Assembly (NCBI GenBank): GCA_964247975.1
Contig: CAXTWH010000019.1
Coordinates: 23,780-87,779 of the forward strand
Origin: KBS-96 sp964247975
Lineage (GTDB): Bacteria > Acidobacteriota > Terriglobia > Bryobacterales > Bryobacteraceae
DNA length: 64,000 nt
Reading direction: 5' to 3'
This document shows, piece by piece, positions 43,307-52,779 of the stretch. Made by a program: the position numbers and the translations under genes. Positions within the stretch are counted from its first letter, which is position 1. Every line of letters begins with the position of its first letter. The notes under the pieces were generated by a model, which searched no databases, was not told where the DNA came from, and saw only the letters and a list, made by a program, of their open reading frames with translations.

Positions 43307-46000
43307 TTAGGCTTGCAGCAGATTGTGGACTTTTGATCCGGCCTTCTTTTGCAGATTCTGAAGTCCATCAATGTGGAGCAATTGCTTATGCGGGATAATT
43401 GCTTCAAGCGGAGCCGCTTCACCAGTGGTAATCAGATAATTCCATGTATCGCTTGTTTTGGCGTGTTTACGGGAGTCTAGATAACGGACGCGATCCGCTA
43501 AACCAAAGCGCCGCAGAATCGGCCTCAGCGTTTGCTCCCCTTCGAGCACCGTGCAGGCAATCCGGGGCAGGTCGATCATATCGCCCACCACACAAGCAGG
43601 TACGCCCGGACCCACGAGAACCCGCACAGTTTCTTCCACGCGGTGGGCGTCCTGCAATTCTTGGTAGATAGCCATACGGGTCGGCAAAGACAACGGATGA
43701 GCGGCGGCTAACTGCGTTCTCACGTCCCAATCGGAGCCGTATTCAGGTTTTAGCTCGCCGGAAAAAATCCAATCGAGGAATGCGCCGGTCTGTTGTCCGG
43801 GCGAAAATTTCCCGTTATAAATCGCATTGCCGTTCCGCGCCATGCGAAGAGCTTTTTCAGGATCGGCTAGGCAGCACCGGGCCACTTCCAGCAGTTCCTG
43901 TTCGCTGGAATAACCCAGATAATCGCGTCCTTCTTCAAACAATAATTCCTGGCCGGCTTCAGGAGCAAGCCGATCCGTCAGCAGGCAGCCGCCCGCCGAC
44001 ATCACTTCAAAAACCCGCAGATTCAGATCGCCGTTCATGCTGGCGTTGAAAGACATGAGCGAGGAGTTGTATAACGCGGCTGCTTCGGAGCGGGTGCTGC
44101 TTTGCGCATAAACAGGAAGCCCATTCTCTTTTAAACTCTCAATCAGCCGCGCGCGTCTGGCATGAAGGCCTTGCGTGGTCTGGCCGGAAAAGGCAATTCG
44201 GTTTTCTTTTTGCGCGCGGAAAGGCTGTGGATGATGTTCGGCGGCTAGAGCAGGTATCCAGGCTAACTGTTTAATGCCCACCTGCTTGTACCAGTGCAGA
44301 TGCTGGCGGTTATACGTTGTCATCAGATAATCGAACTTGCCGCCCACCGCGTAATCCATCATTCTTTTGATCACGGCATGACCCCAGTGGGTGTCGCCAG
44401 CATAGAACACGGATGGGCAGTCGAATGCGCCCACATTCACCGGCAGATTGCCGAAAGCGCTTTCCGTAAAAACAACCACCAGATCGAAGGGGCCGGTGAT
44501 TCCCTGCAGCTCCAGAGTTTTCTTCAGATCATAAGTGTGAAAGAAAGGAGTGTAGGCGTCAAAGCTCCGTCGTCGATTCGGAAGCAGCCAGTTTTTTGCG
44601 GTAGCTAGAGGATGAGGACCGACGGTGATCTGGTTATTTGAAAGCTGCGGAAAGGGTATGTAGGCCGAATCCACAGACCAGCTTAATAATATTCGTTTGG
44701 AACGATTTTTATTGCTTTCTGTGTTGGGTCCCTGCGCGATACCGGACCAGCCTTTCCAGTAGGGCTTGGTTTCGGGAAACCAGCACAGGATTTTCAAGGC
44801 CAGATGATGGGCTCCCTCAACTTGCGCCCATTGTTCACGCGCTGACCGTGCTTTGCCCAGTACCTCATCGTAGCGGGAAAGCGCATCGCCGGCCGCCGCG
44901 CAGATTGAATCTGCGGTGTAGGTTTCGAAGCTCTGACCCGATAAGCCGAACGTTTCCAGGCGAGTCGACAAGGCGGTATGGCGCGGAACAATGGACGGAA
45001 CTCCGTTGGCGATAAGCTCATCAAGCAGGAACGATTGACGATGTCTGAAAACGTGCGGATCGTAGGGCAGAATAGCCAAATCAATGGAGGAAAGAATTTG
45101 CTTCCAGCGATCGAACGGCACCGCTCCCGGCATGAAGATAAGGCGTTTCTGGCTGCTTTCCAATCCTTGAAGGAAAGCTGCCAGGCCAAGCGCGTTTTCA
45201 TTCAACCCGTCGTGCACCAGCAGCGCGGCGTTTGGATGCTGTTTCAGTAGCAGAGACGCCAATTCAGGTATCAGGCCAGCGCCTTTTTCTGAAGACTGAT
45301 TTCCTAGAAATGCAACTAGCCGCCCTTTTGCCACGCCCCGGTTGTCCGTACTCTTTTTAGAAAAAATCTGAGGATCTGGCCAGCGCTCCACCGGAGACTG
45401 GAACAAGGTTTCAAAATAGGAAGCTGTCCATGCATCCGTGGCTACTAATTTCAGATGCGTTTGGATACCGCTAGCGAGAATGTTTCTGATTTGTGCTGCC
45501 GGCTGATGAATCAATGACGGGTCTTCCGCTCCGGCGATTATGTCTTCCAGCCCTGAAGCGGAGAGTTGAATGATCATCTTTGGCCTAGCGGCGTGGGCGA
45601 ACTGTTCCAACCAGGAAATCGCGCCATGAGCATACGGCAGGCTTGCTTCCCGAACGTAAATGCAATCCTGCGGCCCGATTTCAACCATTTCCCGAAAGGC
45701 ACTGTGAGCTTCCGCCGCCAAAGCCGTGAATTGCGCAAAAGACTCCGAAGCTGTCTCCTGCTTCAGAAAGGTGCGGCCATCGCTTGGAAACAATCCTGTT
45801 ATGGGAAGCGCAGTTGGAACTGACTGGCCATATTCGCTGAGAACCAGCGGTTTTTCCATTGCCTGGGAATATTCTTGGTGACCGAAAACAACCGGCACAG
45901 CCCAGTAAACTTGCAGTTCTGGAATCAAATACTGATACCAGGCTGTGCTGGAATCAACTGTTCTTCTGAGGGTCGGATCAGCGAATATTAATTTCATCAT
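43307..46000 (-). CDS. Large two-domain glycosyltransferase (GT4-like plus CgeB-like)
   Basis: A protein of about 897 residues. The start is the ATG pair at 45995-46000 (MMKLIFADPTLRR); no clear Shine-Dalgarno was found. The first 400 residues form a GT-B glycosyltransferase, with FLGNQSSEKGAGLIPELASLL and then LLDELIANGVPSIVPRH. Residues about 470-760 are a second GT-B unit like CgeB/DUF3880 proteins: FDLVVVFTESAFGNLP, VFYAGDTHWGH, RIAFSGQTTQGLHARR and RVFEVMSAGGCLLTDR. The last 130 residues are an extra domain I cannot name. It likely adds sugars to a surface polymer encoded in this region. Confidence 0.82.
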   Translation of the reverse strand: MMKLIFADPTLRRTVDSSTAWYQYLIPELQVYWAVPVVFGHQEYSQAMEKPLVLSEYGQSVPTALPITGLFPSDGRTFLKQETASESFAQFTALAAEAHSAFREMVEIGPQDCIYVREASLPYAHGAISWLEQFAHAARPKMIIQLSASGLEDIIAGAEDPSLIHQPAAQIRNILASGIQTHLKLVATDAWTASYFETLFQSPVERWPDPQIFSKKSTDNRGVAKGRLVAFLGNQSSEKGAGLIPELASLLLKQHPNAALLVHDGLNENALGLAAFLQGLESSQKRLIFMPGAVPFDRWKQILSSIDLAILPYDPHVFRHRQSFLLDELIANGVPSIVPRHTALSTRLETFGLSGQSFETYTADSICAAAGDALSRYDEVLGKARSAREQWAQVEGAHHLALKILCWFPETKPYWKGWSGIAQGPNTESNKNRSKRILLSWSVDSAYIPFPQLSNNQITVGPHPLATAKNWLLPNRRRSFDAYTPFFHTYDLKKTLELQGITGPFDLVVVFTESAFGNLPVNVGAFDCPSVFYAGDTHWGHAVIKRMMDYAVGGKFDYLMTTYNRQHLHWYKQVGIKQLAWIPALAAEHHPQPFRAQKENRIAFSGQTTQGLHARRARLIESLKENGLPVYAQSSTRSEAAALYNSSLMSFNASMNGDLNLRVFEVMSAGGCLLTDRLAPEAGQELLFEEGRDYLGYSSEQELLEVARCCLADPEKALRMARNGNAIYNGKFSPGQQTGAFLDWIFSGELKPEYGSDWDVRTQLAAAHPLSLPTRMAIYQELQDAHRVEETVRVLVGPGVPACVVGDMIDLPRIACTVLEGEQTLRPILRRFGLADRVRYLDSRKHAKTSDTWNYLITTGEAAPLEAIIPHKQLLHIDGLQNLQKKAGSKVHNLLQA

Positions 46001-46121
46001 GGCAAGGCGATGCAAACAAGAGACAGGAGAAGCCGTTCTCCCAAACAGTACGTCGCTTGTTTGAAATATTCTGCTCAGAAATTTCTGACGAAGTGTATTG
46101 TGGGTTTCCCCATTCTGGGGT

Positions 46122-46913
46122 TCAGTTCAAAAGCTCCACCGCATCGCCTGGTTGAATTGTGCCTTCAGCTAACACTGCTCCGTAAATTCCGGCGGTGCCG
46201 TCATGGGCGCGGGCAACACGCTTCATGATTTCGGGGTTGGGCTGCGCCGTATCAGGATCAAGAGTGATCAGTTTGCAGCGAGGGTCACGATCAATAACCG
46301 CAATCACAGTTCTAGCTCCGATTTTCAACCTGCGTCCGACAAACTCATTTTCGCTGAAGCCGTCCGCTGTTGCCAAGTCAAGGTAAATGTTGGCGCGAAA
46401 ACGCCGCGCATCCATCTCGATTCCTACTTCTTCGCCAAGCTGCTGCGCTGTTTGCAGCGAGAAAAGCGAAATGGGGCGGCAATCCGTCATGGCCCGCTCG
46501 GACCGAAGCAAGTTCAACTGATGCGATTCGCGGATGCCTTCTTGAAGCCGACTGAGCAGCGCCGGGTCATCCACCGCAAACATCTCGCCCGAAGGTGTCT
46601 GGACATCCAGCATGAGTTCCGCAAAACTCGAATAAAGCGGGGTCACTCCAGGAGGAAGCGCTTCCGCTTCGGCCAAATTCGAAGGTCGAGCGGCCTTCTC
46701 AGGATCGCGGTAGCGTGGGCAGTACAAGAGCATCTGGCCTTGTTCCCGCGCGGTCAGATACGGAAATCCTTTGGGCGCCGCCGAACTTCGGAAAGCGTAC
46801 AAACGATCACCGTAAACGCCGGCATACCCAGCAAACGCTTCTGCCAATCTTTCGCCGCGCATGCTTTTAACGGGATACCGCCAAAGGCTTTCCACCTTGC
46901 CGATCACGCTCAT
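46122..46913 (-). CDS. MOSC-domain protein
   Basis: A 263-residue protein. The N-terminal MOSC_N barrel opens with VESLWRYPVKSMRGERL and GDRLYAF. The MOSC domain follows, with RRFRANIYLD, VGRRLKIG and DPRCKLITLDPDT, the Cys being the conserved sulfur- or Mo-handling residue. MOSC proteins such as YcbX and the mitochondrial amidoxime-reducing component bind molybdenum cofactor and reduce N-hydroxylated compounds. It is isolated from other molybdenum genes and lies within polysaccharide genes on the same strand, about 80 bp after the Wzy_C gene. Confidence 0.88.
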   Translation of the reverse strand: MSVIGKVESLWRYPVKSMRGERLAEAFAGYAGVYGDRLYAFRSSAAPKGFPYLTAREQGQMLLYCPRYRDPEKAARPSNLAEAEALPPGVTPLYSSFAELMLDVQTPSGEMFAVDDPALLSRLQEGIRESHQLNLLRSERAMTDCRPISLFSLQTAQQLGEEVGIEMDARRFRANIYLDLATADGFSENEFVGRRLKIGARTVIAVIDRDPRCKLITLDPDTAQPNPEIMKRVARAHDGTAGIYGAVLAEGTIQPGDAVELLN

Positions 46914-46994
46914 TTCGAACTCCTCGTTCTGCGATTGTTCGGTTATTGTAGCGAATGCAGCGGAAATGGTGTTTAATTCTGTTTACTCGGATGC

Positions 46995-48428
46995 CTAGCG
47001 GCGACGGCCAAACCGGTAGGGATTTCGCGTGGCGGACGCGGCGGAAGGAATCGCAGCACTTGCTTTCACAGTCTGGCGATAAGCAAACTGAGGCTGACGC
47101 GTTAACGGCGGAGTGAAAGCAGGTTCAAGCTGCGCGGTTTCCGCTTCAAACAAAATACGAGGATCGTAGACCGTGTTGAAAGCCGCCACTAAGCCAATCA
47201 CCAGCGGCATGTAAAACACATACGCCATGCTGTCAAAACAAAAATGAACGCAGAGCACGGTCAAAGCAGACATCAGCACCAGCGAAAACTGTCGAATGTC
47301 CTCGCGCCCGAGTCGTTTGGCGACCCGGTCAATGCGCCAGATTTCACGGAAAGCCGTGGCGTATAAAGCGATCAGCATCAGAATACCGGGTAAGCCCAAC
47401 TCGCTCGACACCTGGGTGTAGCTATTATGGCTCACTTCCCAATCGATGTGGTTGCCGCGCTCCTTGGCGATTTCCACCGAGGCAGGCATGAAAACGCCCA
47501 TGCCCACGCCGAAAATCGGGTGTCGCAGGGTGAGTTCAATGCTTTCCATCAATTTCTGATGCCGCATACGGGAAGACGCCTCAGCCGACATAGCGGCATC
47601 GCTTCTGACGTTCGAAGTAAATAAAGTGAGATAACGGTCCAGCGATTCATGAGAAAGCGTAAACACAGCGGCAAGGCATAATAAAAACGCCACTGCGATC
47701 AGCTTCACTTTATTGGCAAAGGAAACCCGCACCAGCGCAAATCCGAAAAGCACTAGCGCCAGCAGCAAACCCTCGCGGGAAACTGTTTTCAAAATCAGCA
47801 GCAGTTCAAAGCAGCAGATCGCCAACAGAAAAAACTTCTTGAACAACCCGCTGCGTGAAGCAAGCAGCAACAGAAAAGGCATTCCAAGCCATAGATGAAA
47901 GGCCACCTCGTTTGGATTGCTTAACGTTCCGATGCCCAACAGCCGGTCGTTTACCCCGTTGCCGGTTCCCGCCGCCGCGATGCCGGGCAGCACCAATAAG
48001 CAGGCCGCCGCCGCCGCCCATCCCATCGCGGACATGGTTTTTCGGTAGGCGATTGTGAAGCTGCCCAAGCCGGCCACAATGAAAAACACGGCGAACGACT
48101 TCAACCAGTTGTTCAGGAATTGATTTAAGGTTTCCGAGCGCCAGGTACTGAAAGGCATGCAAACCACCATCCAAGCGGTCCAGGCAATCAATAAAATTCC
48201 TAGCGGCGTTCTAAGGGCGCGAACCAGATTGCCGGTAATGAATACGCTGACCAGCCCCACAATCGTCACCAGCATCATTAGCCGAAGCTGGGCCAGCCCC
48301 ATCACCTGCAAAATTTCCAGAATGCGGCAGAACAAAAGAAAAACGTACAACGCTACGATTTTCGCGGCAGCAGTGGCGCGCTCTTGTTGTTCGACCGGTT
48401 GTGTGGCGCTCACAGGAACTGGCATCAA
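46995..48428 (-). CDS. O-antigen/exopolysaccharide polymerase-like membrane protein (Wzy_C)
   Basis: A 477-residue polytopic protein with about eleven helices and soluble ends. The periplasmic Wzy_C loop has RHQKLMESIELTLRHPIFG followed by GVGMGVF and the SHNSYTQVSSELGLPG segment with its conserved His. GTLSNPNEVAFHLWLGMPF is typical of polymerases found beside exosortase genes. The C-terminal 60 residues are Pro/Ala/Arg-rich and presumably cytosolic. It is 64 bp downstream of a glycosyltransferase on the same strand and divergent from the exosortase pair, so it probably polymerises an exopolysaccharide. Confidence 0.88.
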   Translation of the reverse strand: MMPVPVSATQPVEQQERATAAAKIVALYVFLLFCRILEILQVMGLAQLRLMMLVTIVGLVSVFITGNLVRALRTPLGILLIAWTAWMVVCMPFSTWRSETLNQFLNNWLKSFAVFFIVAGLGSFTIAYRKTMSAMGWAAAAACLLVLPGIAAAGTGNGVNDRLLGIGTLSNPNEVAFHLWLGMPFLLLLASRSGLFKKFFLLAICCFELLLILKTVSREGLLLALVLFGFALVRVSFANKVKLIAVAFLLCLAAVFTLSHESLDRYLTLFTSNVRSDAAMSAEASSRMRHQKLMESIELTLRHPIFGVGMGVFMPASVEIAKERGNHIDWEVSHNSYTQVSSELGLPGILMLIALYATAFREIWRIDRVAKRLGREDIRQFSLVLMSALTVLCVHFCFDSMAYVFYMPLVIGLVAAFNTVYDPRILFEAETAQLEPAFTPPLTRQPQFAYRQTVKASAAIPSAASATRNPYRFGRRR

Positions 48429-48492
48429 TCTACTTCAGTTTATCGAGCATAATCTGCGGAAACATTAGGTTCAAAATTCGCTTCCCCATACA

Positions 48493-49719
48493 TCAAGCCG
48501 CATTGATGGGAATCTCCAGCCGGGCCGGTAAAGCGTGGGCTGCCAGTATCGCTTCAAACTGCCGGGTGATCGCTTTCCAGGAGAACTGACCGGCAACGAG
48601 CGCGAAAGCATTGTCAGAAAGTTGGCAGCGTCTGTTTCGATCGCTCAACAATTGAACGCAAAGCTCGGCAAACCGGGCCGGATCGTCCTCAATCAGCAGA
48701 TGATGTTTGTTTTGAACGGGCAATCCTTCCGCGCCGACCGTGGTTGAAATTACCGGAATGCGGGCGGCCATCGCCTCGAATATTTTCAATCGGGTTCCGC
48801 CGCCGATCCGCAAAGGAACAACAGAAACCGCTGAACCCCATAGCCAGGGACGCACATCAGGCACGGTGCCGGTCACAATAATATTTGGCTGCTGTTTTGC
48901 CACTTGTACGAGCCAAGGCTCCGGGTTTCGGCCCACGAAAGCAACTTTGCAATTCGGCATTCGCGCCAGAATGCGCCCGTAAATCTGGTCCAGGAAAAAT
49001 TTGGCTGCATCAATGTTGGGCAGCCAGTCCATTGATCCGACAAACACCAGATCGGCTTGGGGCGGCTGAACAGCCGTGGGCTCGAAGTAGGAAATATTCA
49101 CTCCGGTCGGCACGCTCGTAATTCTTTCCACGCCGTAATTGGCCCTCATTGCATCGCGGTCCAGATCCGAAACAGCGATCACAGAACCCGCTTGGCGGCA
49201 CACAGCTTTCTCATACTTCTGCATTCGTTTGGCTTGCCGCGAAAGATAAAACCGCGCTGCCGGGCTGGAAGCCTGTTCCCAATGCCGCTGCCAGATGGAC
49301 GCTTCCACATTGTGTTGAAATAGAACGGCTTGCGAGAGATCCGGAATGTTCTGCGCGGGAAACAGAAAATCGCAAACTATGCTGTCAAAGTGATGCGCTT
49401 TCAGCAAAAGCTCGATCTGTCGTTTCATGGCCGCAGACCGGTAGCGAGCCACCGACACCGGCAAAGGCGAGAATAAACCAGCAACAAGCTGTCCGACAAA
49501 TCGAACTGACCGCCGGGGTGGAACCGAATGCCGGACCGGGTAAACCTGGGTGCAGTATTCCCCGCTTCGGGCGGGGCCTTCGCTGTTCATTCCGTCGTTA
49601 AAACAAACATAATGGATTTCATGCCGTTCGTGAAGGCAGCGCAGCATTTCCAGCGTGCGGATCTGGCCGCCGCGCGTAGCGGGATGAAGATAATCGGATT
49701 TCACCCAGAGTATTTTCAT
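48493..49719 (-). CDS. GT4-family glycosyltransferase
   Basis: A 408-residue GT-B glycosyltransferase. The start ATG at 49717-49719 gives MKILWVKSDYLHPATRGGQIR, the usual opening; an in-frame ATG 24 bases upstream is less likely. The acceptor half includes FQHNVEASIWQRH. The donor half has LVFVGSMDWLPNIDAAKFFL, then VVPLRIGGGTRLKIFEAMAARIPVISTTVGAEGL, the nucleotide-sugar motif. It resembles the glycosyltransferases that accompany exosortase/EpsH loci and is divergent from the exosortase gene. It should add one sugar of the repeat unit at the cytosolic face. Confidence 0.9.
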   Translation of the reverse strand: MKILWVKSDYLHPATRGGQIRTLEMLRCLHERHEIHYVCFNDGMNSEGPARSGEYCTQVYPVRHSVPPRRSVRFVGQLVAGLFSPLPVSVARYRSAAMKRQIELLLKAHHFDSIVCDFLFPAQNIPDLSQAVLFQHNVEASIWQRHWEQASSPAARFYLSRQAKRMQKYEKAVCRQAGSVIAVSDLDRDAMRANYGVERITSVPTGVNISYFEPTAVQPPQADLVFVGSMDWLPNIDAAKFFLDQIYGRILARMPNCKVAFVGRNPEPWLVQVAKQQPNIIVTGTVPDVRPWLWGSAVSVVPLRIGGGTRLKIFEAMAARIPVISTTVGAEGLPVQNKHHLLIEDDPARFAELCVQLLSDRNRRCQLSDNAFALVAGQFSWKAITRQFEAILAAHALPARLEIPINAA

Positions 49720-49748
49720 GCCGGGATGTCTGCCAAACACCAATTGAA

Positions 49749-50798
49749 ATGATTTTGGAAAGCGCGACGGCTTTTGAAAAGAGCGTTCTCCGGCAAAACG
49801 AAGCTGGAGAGAACACGCGAGCAGTTGCTCACAAATTCCATTGTAGAGACTTTCAGCGGGAAACGCGAAATGCCGAGGTTCGTGTTTTACTAAAAGGATT
49901 GCGAGAAACTCAAGCGTCTGGGATCGCCTCGCCGTCGGCGGGCCTGGGGTTTGTGCGTCCGCCGTGGCGCGTGGTGTTCTGGATCGGCGCGCTGCTGCTG
50001 GTTTGTTACGCCCCGATTCTGTACCGGCTGGTTCTCAACTGGACCACCGATCAGGATATGGGGCATGGGTTCTTTGTTCCCTTGATCGCCGGTTTCATTG
50101 TCTGGCAGCGCCGTGGTTTTCTGGCCGATCTTCCCCGTCAGCCTAATCCTTGGGGTTTGCTGCTGGTGATTGCGGCGGGCCTGATTGCCTTAGCTGCGAC
50201 TCTAGGAGCCGAGCTTTTTACCGCACGGCTGGCTTTTGTGATGGCCTTGACCGGAATTGTCTGGTATCTGGGCGGCACTGCCTGGTTGAAAGCGCTCAGC
50301 TTTCCTCTGGTTCTGCTTTTATTCATGATTCCGATTCCGCAGATTATTTATGCCCGTTTGACGTTAAATCTTCAACTGCTGGCCAGTGAACTGGCGGAAA
50401 CCCTGATTACTATTTCCGGCATTCCTGTGATTCGCACCGGCAACATTCTGGAACTCCCGCATCAGACTTTGAACGTGGTGGAAGCTTGCAGCGGCATACG
50501 CTCGTTGATCTCGCTCAGTTTTCTTTCGTTGATCTACGCTTATTTCACCGACAAACGGATTTGGATGCGCTGGGCTTTACTGGCGGCGACGGTTCCGATT
50601 GCGATTGCGGCCAATGCAATTCGCGTGGCAATCACCGGCTTGTTGACGCAAGTGGATACGATGCTCGCCCAAGGAATCTACCACGAAATTGAGGGCTACC
50701 TGGTGTTTCTGATTGCTTTGCTGGCGTTGATGTTAACTCACCGGCTCTTCGGATGGGTGGCTTACCGCAAACCGGCCAAACAGGAAGCAGGTAGCTGA
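49749..50798 (+). CDS. Exosortase
   Basis: A membrane cysteine transpeptidase of the EpsH/exosortase family, 349 residues as drawn. Eight or so helices begin near residue 74. The catalytic triad is visible: Cys247 in VVEACSGIRSL, Arg292 in ANAIRVA and His312 in YHEIEGYLVF. The true start may be the GTG at 49953 (after GGCCTGGGG), because the ATG at 49749 lies almost against the divergent gene and the first 68 residues are not family-like. Exosortases process PEP-CTERM-type sorting signals and attach proteins to extracellular polysaccharide. It overlaps the EpsI gene by one base (TGATG). Confidence 0.92.
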   Translation: MILESATAFEKSVLRQNEAGENTRAVAHKFHCRDFQRETRNAEVRVLLKGLRETQASGIASPSAGLGFVRPPWRVVFWIGALLLVCYAPILYRLVLNWTTDQDMGHGFFVPLIAGFIVWQRRGFLADLPRQPNPWGLLLVIAAGLIALAATLGAELFTARLAFVMALTGIVWYLGGTAWLKALSFPLVLLLFMIPIPQIIYARLTLNLQLLASELAETLITISGIPVIRTGNILELPHQTLNVVEACSGIRSLISLSFLSLIYAYFTDKRIWMRWALLAATVPIAIAANAIRVAITGLLTQVDTMLAQGIYHEIEGYLVFLIALLALMLTHRLFGWVAYRKPAKQEAGS

Positions 50799-51454
50799 TG
50801 AAAAATTTATTAGAAAAACAGGCTTCACGCGTTCTTACGGTAGTGCTGCTCCTGCAAGCAGCGGCATTTTACGGATTCTCCCGGGGAGAGCAAGTGCCGG
50901 CGGCCAAGCCGCTCGTTGATTTTTCTCTTTCCACACCCGACTGGCTGCCGGTAAAGGACCAACCGCTTGACCAGGAAACACTGGATATTCTGAAAGCTGA
51001 CGATACGCTTTCGCGGGTATACCGGAACATCCAGACGAATGCGATGTTGGACCTGTTCGTGGCTTATTTTTCCACCCAGCGGACCGGCAAAACACCGCAT
51101 TCCCCTAAAAACTGTCTGCCCGGCAGCGGTTGGGTGCCAAGTGAATCGGGTACGATTCAGATTTCGGTGCACGGGCAACCTGCGCCCCTCGTCGTGAACC
51201 GCTATGTCGTAAGTCGCGGCCAAACGCAAAGCCTGGTTCTGTATTGGTATCAAGGGCATGGGCGAGTCGTCGCCAGCGAGTACCAGGCCAAGCTGTTTAC
51301 GGTTCTCGATTCGATTCGCTATCATCGCAGCGACACTTCGCTGGTTCGCGTGGTCGTGCCTGTATCTGAAACCGAGCCGGAATCGGCAAGCCGCGCCGCC
51401 ATTTCTTTCGTGCAAGCCCTGTTTTCGCCGTTGAAAGCCTATCTTCCGGTGTAA
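50798..51454 (+). CDS. epsI: EpsI-family exosortase-associated protein
   Basis: A 218-residue protein with an N-terminal signal anchor and the EpsI domain. The hallmark HSPKNCLPGSGW is at residues 101-112, and VLYWYQGHGRVVASEYQAK follows. EpsI is either fused to or encoded beside exosortases at EPS loci; it is periplasmic and its biochemical role is unknown. It overlaps the exosortase stop by one base. No PEP-CTERM substrate gene follows; the next gene, 48 bp on, is an aminotransferase-like protein. Confidence 0.92.
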   Translation: MKNLLEKQASRVLTVVLLLQAAAFYGFSRGEQVPAAKPLVDFSLSTPDWLPVKDQPLDQETLDILKADDTLSRVYRNIQTNAMLDLFVAYFSTQRTGKTPHSPKNCLPGSGWVPSESGTIQISVHGQPAPLVVNRYVVSRGQTQSLVLYWYQGHGRVVASEYQAKLFTVLDSIRYHRSDTSLVRVVVPVSETEPESASRAAISFVQALFSPLKAYLPV

Positions 51455-51502
51455 AGGAACGGTACACTAAACCCATCCTTATTCTTGAAGAAGTGGAGCT
51501 TT

Positions 51503-52771
51503 ATGGCTTTACCCCTCAATCGACGTAGTCTCTTCCGTAGCGCTTCCGCAGTGGCTGCTGCCGCGCTCTACGGTGTCGGTCCCTCCTGGTCGAGCGAAAC
51601 CGAAAAGTCTTTACCTTCTAACGAGTTGTTCGCTTCCAATCCCGACAAGTACTGGCTTCAGTTGAGAGAAGAACAGTTTTACCTGCCCAACTGGCGCGTG
51701 TTCCTGAATAACGGAAGCCTCGGCGTAGCACCCCGGCCCGTGCTGAAAGCCGTTACGGATTACCTGGAACGATCCGCTGCCTTGAACGTGGAAGAATATC
51801 CGCGTTGGGGCTACGAAACGCTGGATGATTACCGGACCGAGATGGCCGCTTTTCTCGGCTGCAAAAAAGAAGAATTGGCCTTTACCCACAACGCGACCGA
51901 AGCCCTGAGCACCATAGCCGCCGGACTGGACCTGAAATCCGGCGATGAAGTTCTGATCACTGACCAGGAACACCCCAGCGGACGCTCCGGCTGGATGGTT
52001 CGCCAAGCCCGGCATAGCGTGACTGTCCGGGAAGTGAAAATTCCTTTGCCGCCGAAAAGCTCGGCGGAATTAGCGGACCGGATCACGGCCGCATTCGGCC
52101 CGAAAACCCGTGTGGTCTCGTTCAGCGGCATCACTTCGCCGACCGGGCTGATTATGCCGATCAAGGAAATCTGCGCGGCGGCGCGGGCCAAAGGCATTAT
52201 CTCGGTTGTGGACGGAGCACACATCAACGGCCAGATTCCCATCCGGCTTTCTGAGCTAGGTTGTGATTATTATGTGGGTAGTCCGCATAAATGGCTGTTC
52301 GCGCCGGCCGGTTCAGGGCTGCTTTATATCCGCGAGGAAAATCTAACTAAGCTCTGGCCCACGGTGGTTAGCGCGCGTTGGGACCATCAAGAAATCGGAG
52401 CAGCGCGCTTCATGATGGTCGGGACTAACAATCGCTCCATCTTCGAAGGCATGATGGCCGGTCTGCGTTTTGCCAAAGAGATCGGGCCGGATCGCATCTA
52501 CGAACGCATTCATTCGTTAGGCCGCTACACTTACGCTAAAGCCAATGAATGTCCGCATGTGACTTTGCTCACGCCGGAAGACCATAACTTATACGGTTCT
52601 CTAGTCTCGATCCAGTTTAAAAAGGGCAATCCAACACAGTTATGGAAGGTTTGCAAAGAAAAGAAGATCTGGGTGGTGGAAGGAGAAAAGGTCCGGCTTT
52701 CCTCCCACATTCACACCCGGAAATCTGACATTGATGAGTTTTTCACGGTCGTCAACCAAACCCTTGGCTAA
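51503..52771 (+). CDS. Class V aminotransferase/cysteine desulfurase-like, Tat signal
   Basis: A 422-residue PLP enzyme with a twin-arginine-like signal (NRRSLFRSASAVAAAALYG). The ATG at 51503 has GGAG five bases upstream, so I reject the TTG at 51485. LNNGSLGVAPRPVLKA, FTHNATEALSTIAAGL, TDQEHPSG, VDGAHINGQIPI and the PLP-lysine segment GSPHKWLFAPAGSG place it with class V enzymes, near isopenicillin-N epimerase-like proteins. Exported members are common in Acidobacteria and Planctomycetes and their substrates are unknown. The gene is 48 bp after epsI. Confidence 0.9.
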   Translation: MALPLNRRSLFRSASAVAAAALYGVGPSWSSETEKSLPSNELFASNPDKYWLQLREEQFYLPNWRVFLNNGSLGVAPRPVLKAVTDYLERSAALNVEEYPRWGYETLDDYRTEMAAFLGCKKEELAFTHNATEALSTIAAGLDLKSGDEVLITDQEHPSGRSGWMVRQARHSVTVREVKIPLPPKSSAELADRITAAFGPKTRVVSFSGITSPTGLIMPIKEICAAARAKGIISVVDGAHINGQIPIRLSELGCDYYVGSPHKWLFAPAGSGLLYIREENLTKLWPTVVSARWDHQEIGAARFMMVGTNNRSIFEGMMAGLRFAKEIGPDRIYERIHSLGRYTYAKANECPHVTLLTPEDHNLYGSLVSIQFKKGNPTQLWKVCKEKKIWVVEGEKVRLSSHIHTRKSDIDEFFTVVNQTLG

Positions 52772-52779
52772 TCACAAGC

